NCBI RefSeq assembly: GCF_900323885.1
Contig: NZ_OOHJ01000006.1
Coordinates: forward strand, 124,001 to 188,000
Origin: [Actinomadura] parvosata subsp. kistnae
Lineage (GTDB): Bacteria > Actinomycetota > Actinomycetes > Streptosporangiales > Streptosporangiaceae
Reading direction: 5' to 3'
Length of the DNA stretch: 64,000 nt
The translations under genes were made by a program, and so were the position numbers. The notes below the pieces were generated by a model. That model did not search any database. It was not told where the DNA came from and saw only the letters and a list, made by a program, of their open reading frames with translations. Shown here in pieces: positions 1-7,112 of this stretch (positions are counted from its first letter, which is position 1; each line of letters starts with the position of its first letter).

Positions 1-105
1 CTGCTCGCGGTGGGCGCGACCGTCGTCTTCCCGCCCATCGACGCCGACCGGCTGCGCGGCCTCTACGAACTGCTGCTACCGCTTGTCCCGGACACCTCAG
101 CGTAG
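1..105 (+). CDS. C-terminal end of an unidentified protein (partial)
   Basis: Frame 1 is open from the first base to a TAG at 103-105 and gives 34 residues ending LLPLVPDTSA. The start lies outside the window. The fragment is leucine-rich with no recognisable motif, so no function is assigned. GC-rich third positions make it look like real coding sequence. Confidence 0.5.
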   Translation: MLAVGATVVFPPIDADRLRGLYELLLPLVPDTSA

Positions 106-213
106 ACAGGCGAGCCGAGGCCGGCGCGGATCCGTACGGTGACCGGTCCTGCGCTCGGGCCCCAAGGTCAGCGGGTCAGAAGCGCGTGCCCGGCCGGCCC
201 CTTCTCCCTGGTC

Positions 214-750
214 CTACCGGCCCGGCCGGAACGCCAGCCACCTGCGCGAGGACGGGAGCCAGACCAGGACGAGCATGCAGGCCGCGCAGCCCGCGGCCGC
301 GAACGACAGAACCGACCGGAGCACGACGACGCTCGCGCCGACGTCGTACACCCACAAGGCGATGACCGGCAGCGTGACGAGGGTGAGCGCCACGTGCGCC
401 CCGCGCTGCCGGGTGGCCAGCAGCAGAGTCACCGCCAGCACGAACAGCCCGGCACTGGCAGTGACGTGGCCGCGCATGACGAGCTCGGTGTGGACCTCGG
501 CCCGATGCAACTCGGCCACCAACGGCTCATACGCCAAATCGGCGGGTACCTGGCCCGGCCCGCCGATGATGGTGCCGGCCAGGGCGGCCACACCGGACAA
601 GGCGGCCAGCGCGGCCAGGAGCCCGCTCGCGAGGATGGTCACCGGCTGCGCCGATTCCATCCGGTGTCTGGAGTGCGCCGGCCGCGCCGGGTCCGTCCGC
701 TGCCTGGAGTACGCCGGTCTCGCCGGCGCCACGAAGCGATGAGTGGCCAT
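214..750 (-). CDS. Small integral membrane protein of unknown function
   Basis: The predicted protein has 178 residues with about four hydrophobic helices after a basic, proline- and arginine-rich N-terminus of about 35 residues. The ATG at 750 (MATHRF) is preferred over an in-frame ATG 12 codons upstream because AAGGAGAG lies about 11 bases before it. No family motif is recognised. The gene is monocistronic, and a copy of the recurrent CCRGTC/GACNGAT box lies about 70 bases upstream in the same orientation. Confidence 0.6.
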   Translation of the reverse strand: MATHRFVAPARPAYSRQRTDPARPAHSRHRMESAQPVTILASGLLAALAALSGVAALAGTIIGGPGQVPADLAYEPLVAELHRAEVHTELVMRGHVTASAGLFVLAVTLLLATRQRGAHVALTLVTLPVIALWVYDVGASVVVLRSVLSFAAAGCAACMLVLVWLPSSRRWLAFRPGR

Positions 751-818
751 CAAAGGGGTCTCTCCTTCGAGCACATAAGGGTTCACGGCAAGCCTGGCAC
801 CGGTGCCCGAGCGATCGA

Positions 819-835
819 ATCTGCCGCGCGACTGG
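819..835 (-). promoter_or_regulatory. Recurrent dyad box, copy A
   Basis: Read on the minus strand this is CCAGTC, GCGC, GGCAGAT followed by TCGAT. It differs from the consensus right half by one base (GGC for GAC). It points to the membrane-protein gene starting at 750. No clear TANNNT hexamer is found 21-23 bases downstream, so this copy is less certain as a promoter than most others in the window. Confidence 0.5.
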
Positions 836-874
836 CCCGCGCCGATCTGCGCCCATTGCCCTCTTGACGCGCCG

Positions 875-916
875 ATCAGTAGATGCTTTTTTAGGTAAAG
901 TCATACCTAAACTGAT
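875..916. promoter_or_regulatory. Nested inverted repeats upstream of the catabolic operon
   Basis: An inner dyad TTAGGTA (891-897) and TACCTAA (904-910) is separated by 6 bases. An outer pair ATCAGT (875-880) and ACTGAT (911-916) flanks it. It ends 16 bases before the first gene of the operon and is the obvious operator candidate. The arms resemble the TTAGGT/ACCTAA ends of iron-responsive DtxR/IdeR boxes, but the total is 20 bp rather than the usual 19, so the regulator is uncertain. Confidence 0.6.
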
Positions 917-932
917 AAGCAGGTGCCCCGCG

Positions 933-1592
933 ATGACAGAGTCCCGACCAGCCCACGGCAAAGCGATCAGCATCGAGGAGTACCGCGAGCTGCTCCCCAA
1001 CATGCGCTCGGTGACGGAGTCCAACGAGGTGGCCTCCGTTCTCACCGCCGACGACTACTTCAAGGTCGTCAACAAGCCGGACACCCGCCCGGCCTTCTGG
1101 AAGTTCGCAGACGTCCGCGCCACCCTCGACCGGCTCGCCGAGGAGCCGCTGCGCGAGGCCGAGCGGCGCTTCTGCACGACGGTGAACGCCGACACCGGCG
1201 AGCTCGTCGGCGCGACACCGTTCATCTTCATCGGCTGGCAGCTCATCCACCCCGGTGAAGAGGTCCCGCCGCACCGCCACAACTCGGTCGCGATCTACCA
1301 CATCCTGGAGGGCAGCGGCTACACCGCCGTCCAGGAGGCCGGCTCGACCTGGACGAAGTACCACTGGGAGAAGGGCGACACCCTGGCCTGTCCCGCCTGG
1401 GCGTACCACGCGCACTACGCCGAGGGCGACGCCGACACCCTCATGTACGTCGTCCAGGACATGCCGATGATGGCCGTCAGCCGCACCTTGTTCTGGGAGG
1501 AGCCGCTCGGTCAGGAGAACATCCGGCACATGGTCACGGGAACGAGCCCCTCCTGGAGCGTCACCCGGACGAAGGACGACGTCGATGCCTGA
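933..1592 (+). CDS. Cupin-domain protein, gentisate dioxygenase-like
   Basis: This 219-residue protein has a single clear cupin barrel. Motif 1 contains PPHRHNS (about residue 112) and motif 2 contains AWAYHAHYAEGD (about 153), giving three or four histidines for a metal. The local sequence around WQLIHPGEEVPPHRH resembles the N-terminal cupin of gentisate or hydroxynaphthoate dioxygenases, but those are usually about 350 residues with two barrels, so ring cleavage is an inference. The ATG at 933 is chosen because an AGGTG element precedes it and it falls after the operator-like dyad. It is the first gene of a six-gene run and overlaps the next by 8 bases. Confidence 0.75.
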   Translation: MTESRPAHGKAISIEEYRELLPNMRSVTESNEVASVLTADDYFKVVNKPDTRPAFWKFADVRATLDRLAEEPLREAERRFCTTVNADTGELVGATPFIFIGWQLIHPGEEVPPHRHNSVAIYHILEGSGYTAVQEAGSTWTKYHWEKGDTLACPAWAYHAHYAEGDADTLMYVVQDMPMMAVSRTLFWEEPLGQENIRHMVTGTSPSWSVTRTKDDVDA

Positions 1593-2313
1593 GATCGTGC
1601 GGCAGCCGGTCGTCCTCGGCGAGCGGGGCGCCGGAGGGTTCCTCGTCAGCGACGGCAGCGGCGGCGGCGAGCGGCCCGCGCTGGTGCTCACCACCGCGAT
1701 CGCCGGCGTCAACGACTACATCCTGCGGCAGGCGGACCGGCTGGCCGCCGACGGCTACGCCTGCCTGGTGCTCGACTACTACGCCCGCCAGGGCGGCCAG
1801 GCCCCCGACCTCAGCGGCATGGACAAGGTCATGCGGGCGGTCGCCTCGCTGTCCGACCCTCAGGTGCTCGCCGACATGAGCGACGCGGTCGCCTGGCTCA
1901 AGGACCGCTGGTACGGCGGCGTCGGCGCCCTCGGCTTCTGCATCGGCGGCACGTACGCGCTGCTGGCCGCCTCCCAGATCCCCGACCTGAGCTGCGCGAT
2001 CACGTTCTACGGCATGCTGCGCTACACCGAGCTCACCGAGAACAAGCCCGTCTCCCCCCTGGAGACCCTCGACAAGGCGGCCTGCCCGGTGCTCGGCCAC
2101 TTCGGCGAGGCCGACCATCTCGTCCCGCCGGCCGACGCCGCCGAACTGGCCGAGCGGCTGCGCGGCAAGCCCGCCGAGATCTACACCTATCCGGGCGCCG
2201 GTCACGCCTTCCACGAGGACTTCCGGCCGGAGGTGTACCGGCCCGTGGCCGCGACCACCGCATGGGCCCGTACCGGCGCGTACCTCTCGTACTACCTGCC
2301 TCCGCCTACGTGA
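1585..2313 (+). CDS. Dienelactone hydrolase-family alpha/beta hydrolase
   Basis: The protein has 242 residues. It shows the family nucleophile elbow GFCIGG (Cys about 114), an Asp in GEADHLV (about 175) and a His in GAGHAF (about 210), which together form the Cys-Asp-His triad of dienelactone hydrolases. Such enzymes open lactone intermediates of aromatic catabolism in the cytoplasm. It starts inside the 3' end of the cupin gene and ends in a GTGA overlap with the Rieske gene, indicating translational coupling. The true lactone or ester substrate cannot be read from the sequence. Confidence 0.85.
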   Translation: MPEIVRQPVVLGERGAGGFLVSDGSGGGERPALVLTTAIAGVNDYILRQADRLAADGYACLVLDYYARQGGQAPDLSGMDKVMRAVASLSDPQVLADMSDAVAWLKDRWYGGVGALGFCIGGTYALLAASQIPDLSCAITFYGMLRYTELTENKPVSPLETLDKAACPVLGHFGEADHLVPPADAAELAERLRGKPAEIYTYPGAGHAFHEDFRPEVYRPVAATTAWARTGAYLSYYLPPPT

Positions 2314-2633
2314 TCGACTGGGTGCGCCTCGCCCCCGCGGGCGCGCTTCCCCTCAACGAGTCGGTCACCGTCGAGATCGACGGTGACCGGATCGCCCTCT
2401 TCCACACCGAGCACGGCTATCACGCGCTGGCCGGATCGTGCCCGCACATGGGGGGCCCGCTCAGCGAGGGGAGCGTCGGCGACGGCGCCGTCACCTGCCC
2501 CCTGCACGGATGGCGCTACGACCTGAGCACCGGCGAGCGGCTGGACCGCCGCGGCCAGCCCGTCCCCACCTACCCCGTCGAGGTCCGGCAGGGCTGGCTC
2601 TGCCTCGGCCTGCCCGCGCAAGACAGGAGCTGA
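2310..2633 (+). CDS. Rieske-type [2Fe-2S] ferredoxin
   Basis: The GTG at 2310 overlaps the previous stop as GTGA and gives a 107-residue protein, a normal size for a stand-alone Rieske ferredoxin. An upstream ATG at 2262 would overlap the previous gene by 52 bases and add residues with no family match. The cluster ligands are visible as CPHMGG (Cys-x-His) and CPLHGW (Cys-x2-His), 20 residues apart. It probably carries electrons to an oxygenase. No Rieske oxygenase large subunit is in the window, so its partner is either the cupin protein or encoded elsewhere. Confidence 0.88.
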   Translation: MIDWVRLAPAGALPLNESVTVEIDGDRIALFHTEHGYHALAGSCPHMGGPLSEGSVGDGAVTCPLHGWRYDLSTGERLDRRGQPVPTYPVEVRQGWLCLGLPAQDRS

Positions 2634-2637
2634 ACCT

Positions 2638-3717
2638 TTGAAGATCGACAACGTGGCCGCGAGGCTGGTCGTCGTGCCGCTGGGCGCCGCCAGGGGCGGA
2701 TCGGGCGCGACCAGCGTCCAGGTGCTGCACGTCACCGTGCACGACACGGACGGGGCGAGCGGCACCGGCTTCACCTACGCCCTCACCGGCGGGATCGAAG
2801 GCGCCCACGCCATCCTCACCTCCCTCTACACCCCGGCCGTGACCGGCCTCGACCCGCTGGACTGGGAGCGCACCTGGCACCGGCTCTGGGCCGCCACGCA
2901 CCGCGTCGGCCGGGGCGTCGCGCTGCCCGCCCTGTCGGCGCTGGACATCGCCATGTGGGACCTGCGCGCCCGCCGCGCCGGCCTGCCCCTGTTCCGGCTG
3001 CTGGGCGCGCACCGCGACACCGTCCCCATCTACGGCAGCGGGCGCGCCACCCACCAGATGAGCGACGACGACCTCGTGGCCGGCGCCCTGTCCTACGTCG
3101 CGGAGGGCTACCGGGCGGTCAAGCTGCGCGCCGGCGTGCACGACGTCGAGGCCGACGTACGGCGGGTGGCCAAGGTCCGCGAAGCAGTCGGCCCCGAGAT
3201 CACCATCATGGTGGACTGCAACGAGCGGCTCACCGCCGCCGACGCCCAGCGGCTGGGGCATCGGCTCGGCGAGCACGACGTCGCCTGGATGGAGGAGCCG
3301 CTGCCGTCCGACGACGTCAAGGGGCACGCCCTGCTGGCCGCGCGCTGCCCGGTGCCGATCGCCGTCGGCGAGCACCTGCTGGGCAGGTTCGAAGCCAAGC
3401 AGTACCTGGACGAGGGCGCCTGCGCCGTTCTCATGCCGGACGCGCCGCTGGCCGGCGGGATCAGCGAGTGCCTGCGCATCGCCACGCTCGCCGAGGCGTC
3501 CAGCGTCGCGATCAGCCCGCACTTCCTGCCCGACCTGCACGTCCACCTCGCCGCCGCCGCCAGGTCCGCCACCTACGTCGAGCACTTCCCGCTGATCGAC
3601 GACCTGCTCGCCGAGACGCTCACCGTGCGGGACGGCATGGCGGTGCCACCGGACCGTCCCGGCCACGGCATGCGCTGGAACCCCGAGGCGCTGGACCACT
3701 ACACGGTGAAGGGCTGA
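2638..3717 (+). CDS. Mandelate racemase/muconate lactonizing enzyme-family protein (enolase superfamily)
   Basis: The 359-residue protein begins with TTG after an AGGAG element 5 bases past the Rieske stop. It has the capping domain, then the barrel with KLR (second-strand base, about 162), metal ligands D in MVDCNE (about 194), E in WMEEPLP (about 220) and E in VGEHLL (about 247), and a His in ISPHFLPD (about 299). This set fits enzymes that abstract a proton alpha to a carboxylate, such as dehydratases, racemases or cycloisomerases. With the FAH-family and transporter genes next door it most likely acts on an acid intermediate. The exact substrate is unknown. Confidence 0.85.
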   Translation: MKIDNVAARLVVVPLGAARGGSGATSVQVLHVTVHDTDGASGTGFTYALTGGIEGAHAILTSLYTPAVTGLDPLDWERTWHRLWAATHRVGRGVALPALSALDIAMWDLRARRAGLPLFRLLGAHRDTVPIYGSGRATHQMSDDDLVAGALSYVAEGYRAVKLRAGVHDVEADVRRVAKVREAVGPEITIMVDCNERLTAADAQRLGHRLGEHDVAWMEEPLPSDDVKGHALLAARCPVPIAVGEHLLGRFEAKQYLDEGACAVLMPDAPLAGGISECLRIATLAEASSVAISPHFLPDLHVHLAAAARSATYVEHFPLIDDLLAETLTVRDGMAVPPDRPGHGMRWNPEALDHYTVKG

Positions 3718-3720
3718 GAC

Positions 3721-4610
3721 ATGCGACTGGCGATCTTCGACGACTGGCGGCTCGGCCTCGTCGACGCGGCCGGCGAGACGATCCGGGACGTCACCGCCGC
3801 CGTGCCCGACCGGCGCGACGCCGACCCGCACGGCGCCGGCTGGTGGCTGCGGCTGTGCCGGGACCTGCCCGCGCTGCGGCCCGCCCTGGCCGAGGCCGCG
3901 CGGCAGGCGCACGCCCGTCCCTTGCGCGAGGTACGGCTGCGCGCCCCCGTCCTCAACCCCGGCAAGATCATCGCGTGCGCGTCCAACTACGCCGCCCACG
4001 TCGCCGAGATGCGCGACGTCGTGCTCCCCCGCCACGCCGGCGCGCCACCACCCTCGTGGCTGCTGGACTTCGACGTCTTCCTCAAGGCGCCCAGCTCCAT
4101 CAGCGGGCCGGCCGACCCGATCGTCCTGCCCGCGCTCGCCGCCGGCCGCGAGATCCACCACGAGAGCGAGCTGACCCTCGTCATCGGGCGCGGCGGCAGG
4201 GACATCGGCGAGGACGCGGCGCTCTCCCACGTCCTGGGCTACCTCATCGGCCTGGACATCACCGAGCGCGGCGACGGCGACCGCTCCCGCCGCAAGAGCC
4301 ACGACACCTTCACCCCGCTCGGCCCGTGGCTCACCACCGCCGACGAGGTCGGCGACCCCAGTCGCTCGACATCGAGCTGCGCGTCGGCGACGCCGTCCGC
4401 CAGAAGGTGTCGGCCAGGGACATGGTCACGCCGATCGCGCGGATCGTCTCGCACGCGTCGGCGCTCATGACGCTGCACCCAGGCGACGTGATCATGACCG
4501 GAGCCCCGCCGGGGGTCGGCCCGATCGTCGCCGGCGACCTCGTCTCGGTCTCCATCAGCCGGCTGGGGCACATGAGCATCCCTGTCCGCAGGGCCGGCTC
4601 ACCCACCTGA
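3721..4610 (+). pseudogene. Fumarylacetoacetate hydrolase-family protein, frameshifted
   Basis: The first 214 codons encode a normal FAH-family N-terminus and core, including NPGKIIACASNYAAH, a metal-site-like HHESELTLVIG and ITERGDGDRS. Near 4364 the frame shifts: the family continuation SLDIELRVGDAVRQ and GDVIMTGAPPGVG appears in another frame and runs to a TGA at 4608-4610. Adding one C to the CCCC at about 4361-4364 restores a single protein of about 296 residues. This is either a recent loss of function or a one-base sequencing error in a homopolymer. FAH-family enzymes hydrolyse beta-diketo acids or decarboxylate catechol meta-cleavage products, which suits the operon. Confidence 0.82.
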
Positions 4611-4641
4611 ACGCGCACGGCCCCGGAAAGGGGATGCCCAG

Positions 4642-5949
4642 ATGAGCGTCGTCCTCCCTGCGCTCTCACGCCGCCCAGCCCTCCTCATCACGCTTCTGTG
4701 CTGGTCGGCCATCGTCTTCGACGGCTACGACCTCATCGTCTACGGCAGCGTCCTGCCGGTGCTCGCATCCGAGCCCGGCTGGGCGCTGGACGGCACAGCG
4801 CTGGGCGTCATCGGATCGCTGACCTTCCTCGGCATGCTGCTGGGGGCCATCACGGGCGGCGTACTGAGCGAGCGGTTCGGCCCCCGCGCCTGCATGCTGG
4901 CCTCCATCACGCTGTTCTCGGTGTGCATGATGGGCTGTGCGCTGGCGGGCTCGCCCACCGCGCTCGCCACGAGCCGGCTGCTGACCGGCATCGGCCTCGG
5001 CGGGCTCATCCCGACCGCCTCGGCGCTGCTGATGGAGTACTCGCCACCCCGCCACCGCACCCTCACCTACGCGCTCGCGCTGTCGGGCATCCCCCTCGGC
5101 GGAGTGCTGGCGGCCATGCTGTCGGCGGCGCTGCTGCCCTCGCCAGGCTGGCGGGCCCTGTTCTGGATCGGCGCCTGCCCGCTCGTGCTCATCGTGCCAC
5201 TGGCGTGGCGCTACCTGCCCGAATCGCTGAACCACCTGACCCAGGCCGGCAAAACCGAGCGGGCCGCAGCGCTCGCGCGCCGGTACGGCCTGACCGTCCC
5301 GGAGCGCAGAGCGTCCTCGAGGCCGAGCACCCAGCCCCTCTTCCGCGGCCGCAACCTGGCGGCCACCCTGTGCTTCTGGGCGGCCACCTTCCTGGCCCTG
5401 CTCACCTGGTACGGCCTCGGCACGTGGCTGCCCCGCATCATGCTGTCGGCCGGATACCCGCTCGGGCCGGCCATCGGCGCCCTGCTGGCGCTGAGCATCG
5501 GAGGAACGCTCGGATCCTGGGCCACCGCCGCCGCCGGCGACCGGTTCGGCCACCGTGCCACAGTCGTCACCTCCTTCCTCCTGGTCGCGGCGTCCCTGCT
5601 GGCACTCAGCCTCCCCTTGAACCCGCTGATGTTGTACGTGCTGCTCGCCCTCGCGGGCACCGGAGCGGCCTCCAGCCAGGTCCTGGTGAACAGCTTCGTC
5701 GCGGCCACCTTTCCCGCCCGCCCGGCCGGGGCGCTCGGCTGGTCTCTGGGCGTCGGGCGTACCGGCGCCATCGCCGGACCGCTCGTGGTGGGCGTCCTCA
5801 TGGACGCGCGAGCGTCCTATACGTGGAACTTCTACCTCTTCGCGGCCTGCGCCACGCTCGGCGCCGTCGCCGCCCTACTCGTACCGCGAGCGCTCGGGGA
5901 CGGCCCCGGTCACGTGACGGATGCACGACGATCATCGCGTGCTCAATAG
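4642..5949 (+). CDS. MFS aromatic-acid/proton symporter-like transporter
   Basis: The protein has 435 residues and about 12 hydrophobic helices. The first helix carries FDGYDLIVYGSVLP, matching the DGxDxxxxG signature of the aromatic acid:H+ symporter family (PcaK/BenK type). The helix 2-3 loop contains GVLSERFGPR. It is expected to import the aromatic or cyclic acid degraded by the preceding enzymes. It starts 31 bases after the FAH-family gene with AAAGGGGATG upstream and is the last gene of the run. Confidence 0.85.
   Translation: MSVVLPALSRRPALLITLLCWSAIVFDGYDLIVYGSVLPVLASEPGWALDGTALGVIGSLTFLGMLLGAITGGVLSERFGPRACMLASITLFSVCMMGCALAGSPTALATSRLLTGIGLGGLIPTASALLMEYSPPRHRTLTYALALSGIPLGGVLAAMLSAALLPSPGWRALFWIGACPLVLIVPLAWRYLPESLNHLTQAGKTERAAALARRYGLTVPERRASSRPSTQPLFRGRNLAATLCFWAATFLALLTWYGLGTWLPRIMLSAGYPLGPAIGALLALSIGGTLGSWATAAAGDRFGHRATVVTSFLLVAASLLALSLPLNPLMLYVLLALAGTGAASSQVLVNSFVAATFPARPAGALGWSLGVGRTGAIAGPLVVGVLMDARASYTWNFYLFAACATLGAVAALLVPRALGDGPGHVTDARRSSRAQ
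5906..5922 (+). promoter_or_regulatory. Possible weaker copy of the recurrent dyad box
   Basis: CCGGTC, ACGT, GACGGAT lies within the last codons of the transporter gene and points to the secreted-protein gene at 5994. A TAGTGT hexamer at 5947-5952 is 24 bases downstream rather than the usual 21-23. The inner part GTCACGTGAC is a perfect palindrome. Because it overlaps coding sequence it could be chance. Confidence 0.3.
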
Positions 5950-5993
5950 TGTGCCCCGTCGCAAGATCCGAAATCCCCCGAGGAGAACACCGC

Positions 5994-6299
5994 ATGTCGA
6001 TGATCAAGCGTTTCACGGCCGCCCTCGTCACGGTCGCGGCCGTCTCGACGGCAGGCGCGCTCATGGCCGGCCCTGCCTCCGCTCAGGACAGGACGTTCGG
6101 CGCCTGCGCGGAGCTGGAGATGACCATCTACCGCTTCGCCAAGGTCGGCAACGACTGCGACGTCCCCATCCAGGGGACCGTCGTCCTGACGGACGGCACC
6201 ACCATGCCGTGCCTGTGGATCCCGCCACACGTCAGCAGGGGATTCTTCTGGGACCGCCCCGTCCAGGCCGACTACGCCAAGGACTGCCCCCGGGAATAA
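5994..6299 (+). CDS. Small secreted cysteine-containing protein of unknown function
   Basis: The ATG at 5994 follows AGGAGAACACCGC. The product has 101 residues with a typical Sec signal (basic MIKR, hydrophobic core, cleavage near GPASA-QD at about residue 31). The mature part of about 70 residues has four cysteines that could form two disulfides. Similar short exported proteins with YRFAKVGNDCDVPI-like text are common hypothetical proteins in actinomycetes. No enzyme motif is present. Confidence 0.75.
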   Translation: MSMIKRFTAALVTVAAVSTAGALMAGPASAQDRTFGACAELEMTIYRFAKVGNDCDVPIQGTVVLTDGTTMPCLWIPPHVSRGFFWDRPVQADYAKDCPRE

Positions 6300-6311
6300 C
6301 GATGCCGACAA

Positions 6312-6355
6312 CCAGTCGACTGACGGATTCACGTCCCCTTCGATGGACCTAACGT
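6312..6355 (+). promoter_or_regulatory. Recurrent dyad-box promoter, copy J
   Basis: CCAGTC (6312-6317), GACT, GACGGAT (6322-6328), then exactly 21 bases and TAACGT (6350-6355). Transcription would start near 6362. This rules out the in-frame ATG at 6343 for the next gene and favours the ATG at 6373. Confidence 0.6.
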
Positions 6356-6372
6356 TCTCTGCGGCGACAGGG

Positions 6373-6792
6373 ATGGCGGTGTCCGATGAAGGGCTTGGTG
6401 TGCACGACGAGGTTCATGCCGCACTCGAGAAGGCGGCGGCTGATTTCGAGCGCAGCACCGGCCCGCTGCGCGAGGTGTACGCCCGGTTGAAGGAGCTGAC
6501 TCACACCTCCCGGTCCTCCAACGGGATGGTGACGGTCACCGTGGGAGCTCACGGCCAGGTCGTTTCCATATCTCTGGACCCCCGGGTTTATCGCAAGCTG
6601 TCGCCGTCCGAGCTGGCCGATGCGATCGCCGGTCAGATCGCCGTCGCCTCCAGGCAGGTATCAGCGCGCGTGCGGGAGGTGGTGGAGCCGCTTATGCCGG
6701 ACGGCCTGCGATATGAGGAGATCTTCGGCGCGGGCGCCAGCCTGGAGGCGTTCTTCTCCGCACCCATGTCAGCACCGCGCGAGAGGGCATGA
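6373..6792 (+). CDS. YbaB/EbfC-like protein of a WXG100-associated module
   Basis: The product has 139 residues. An N-terminal helix (LEKAAADFERSTGPLREVYARLKE) is followed by SRSSNGMVTVTVGAHGQVVSISLDPRVYRKLSPSELADAI, which matches the YbaB fold (nucleoid-associated family) seen beside WXG100 genes in actinomycetes. An ATG 30 bases upstream (6343) lies within the promoter and is rejected. The stop overlaps the next gene as ATGA. In this context it probably acts as a cytoplasmic partner of the secreted or toxin proteins rather than as a global nucleoid protein; that is inference. Confidence 0.7.
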   Translation: MAVSDEGLGVHDEVHAALEKAAADFERSTGPLREVYARLKELTHTSRSSNGMVTVTVGAHGQVVSISLDPRVYRKLSPSELADAIAGQIAVASRQVSARVREVVEPLMPDGLRYEEIFGAGASLEAFFSAPMSAPRERA

Positions 6793-7106
6793 GCGGCGCG
6801 CCGGACGGCTTCACCGTCGAGGCGGAAGGCGTCCGCCGCCGTGGCGGCGATGCGGCGGAGGAGGCCGAGTTCGTCGAGGCCGTACGCGACGACGTGCGCG
6901 AGGCCTTCGCCGCCGCCGGCCGCCCGATGGGACACGACCAGTACGGCGCGGAGCTGGACAAGAGCTTCCCGCAGCTGAGAGAGCAGATCTTCGACGCGTT
7001 CGCCGCCTACCTCGACGAGCTCCACGAGCTGAGCACCGGCTTGGGCACGGCGGCCGGGAATTACGAGGCGGCCGACCAGCCACTGCTGAGGCCGGAGCAA
7101 GGCTGA
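6789..7106 (+). CDS. WXG100-like small helical protein
   Basis: The protein has 105 residues, is almost all helical and acidic, with a pattern typical of ESX/WXG100-related proteins in actinomycetes (GHDQYGAELDKSFPQLREQIF followed by a second helix LSTGLGTAAGNYEAAD). It lacks a plain WxG, so the assignment rests on size, helix pattern and position. It is translationally coupled to the YbaB-like gene (ATGA) and lies 6 bases before the large gene at 7113. It may form the secretion or assembly partner of that protein. Confidence 0.6.
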   Translation: MSGAPDGFTVEAEGVRRRGGDAAEEAEFVEAVRDDVREAFAAAGRPMGHDQYGAELDKSFPQLREQIFDAFAAYLDELHELSTGLGTAAGNYEAADQPLLRPEQG

Positions 7107-7112
7107 ACTCCG

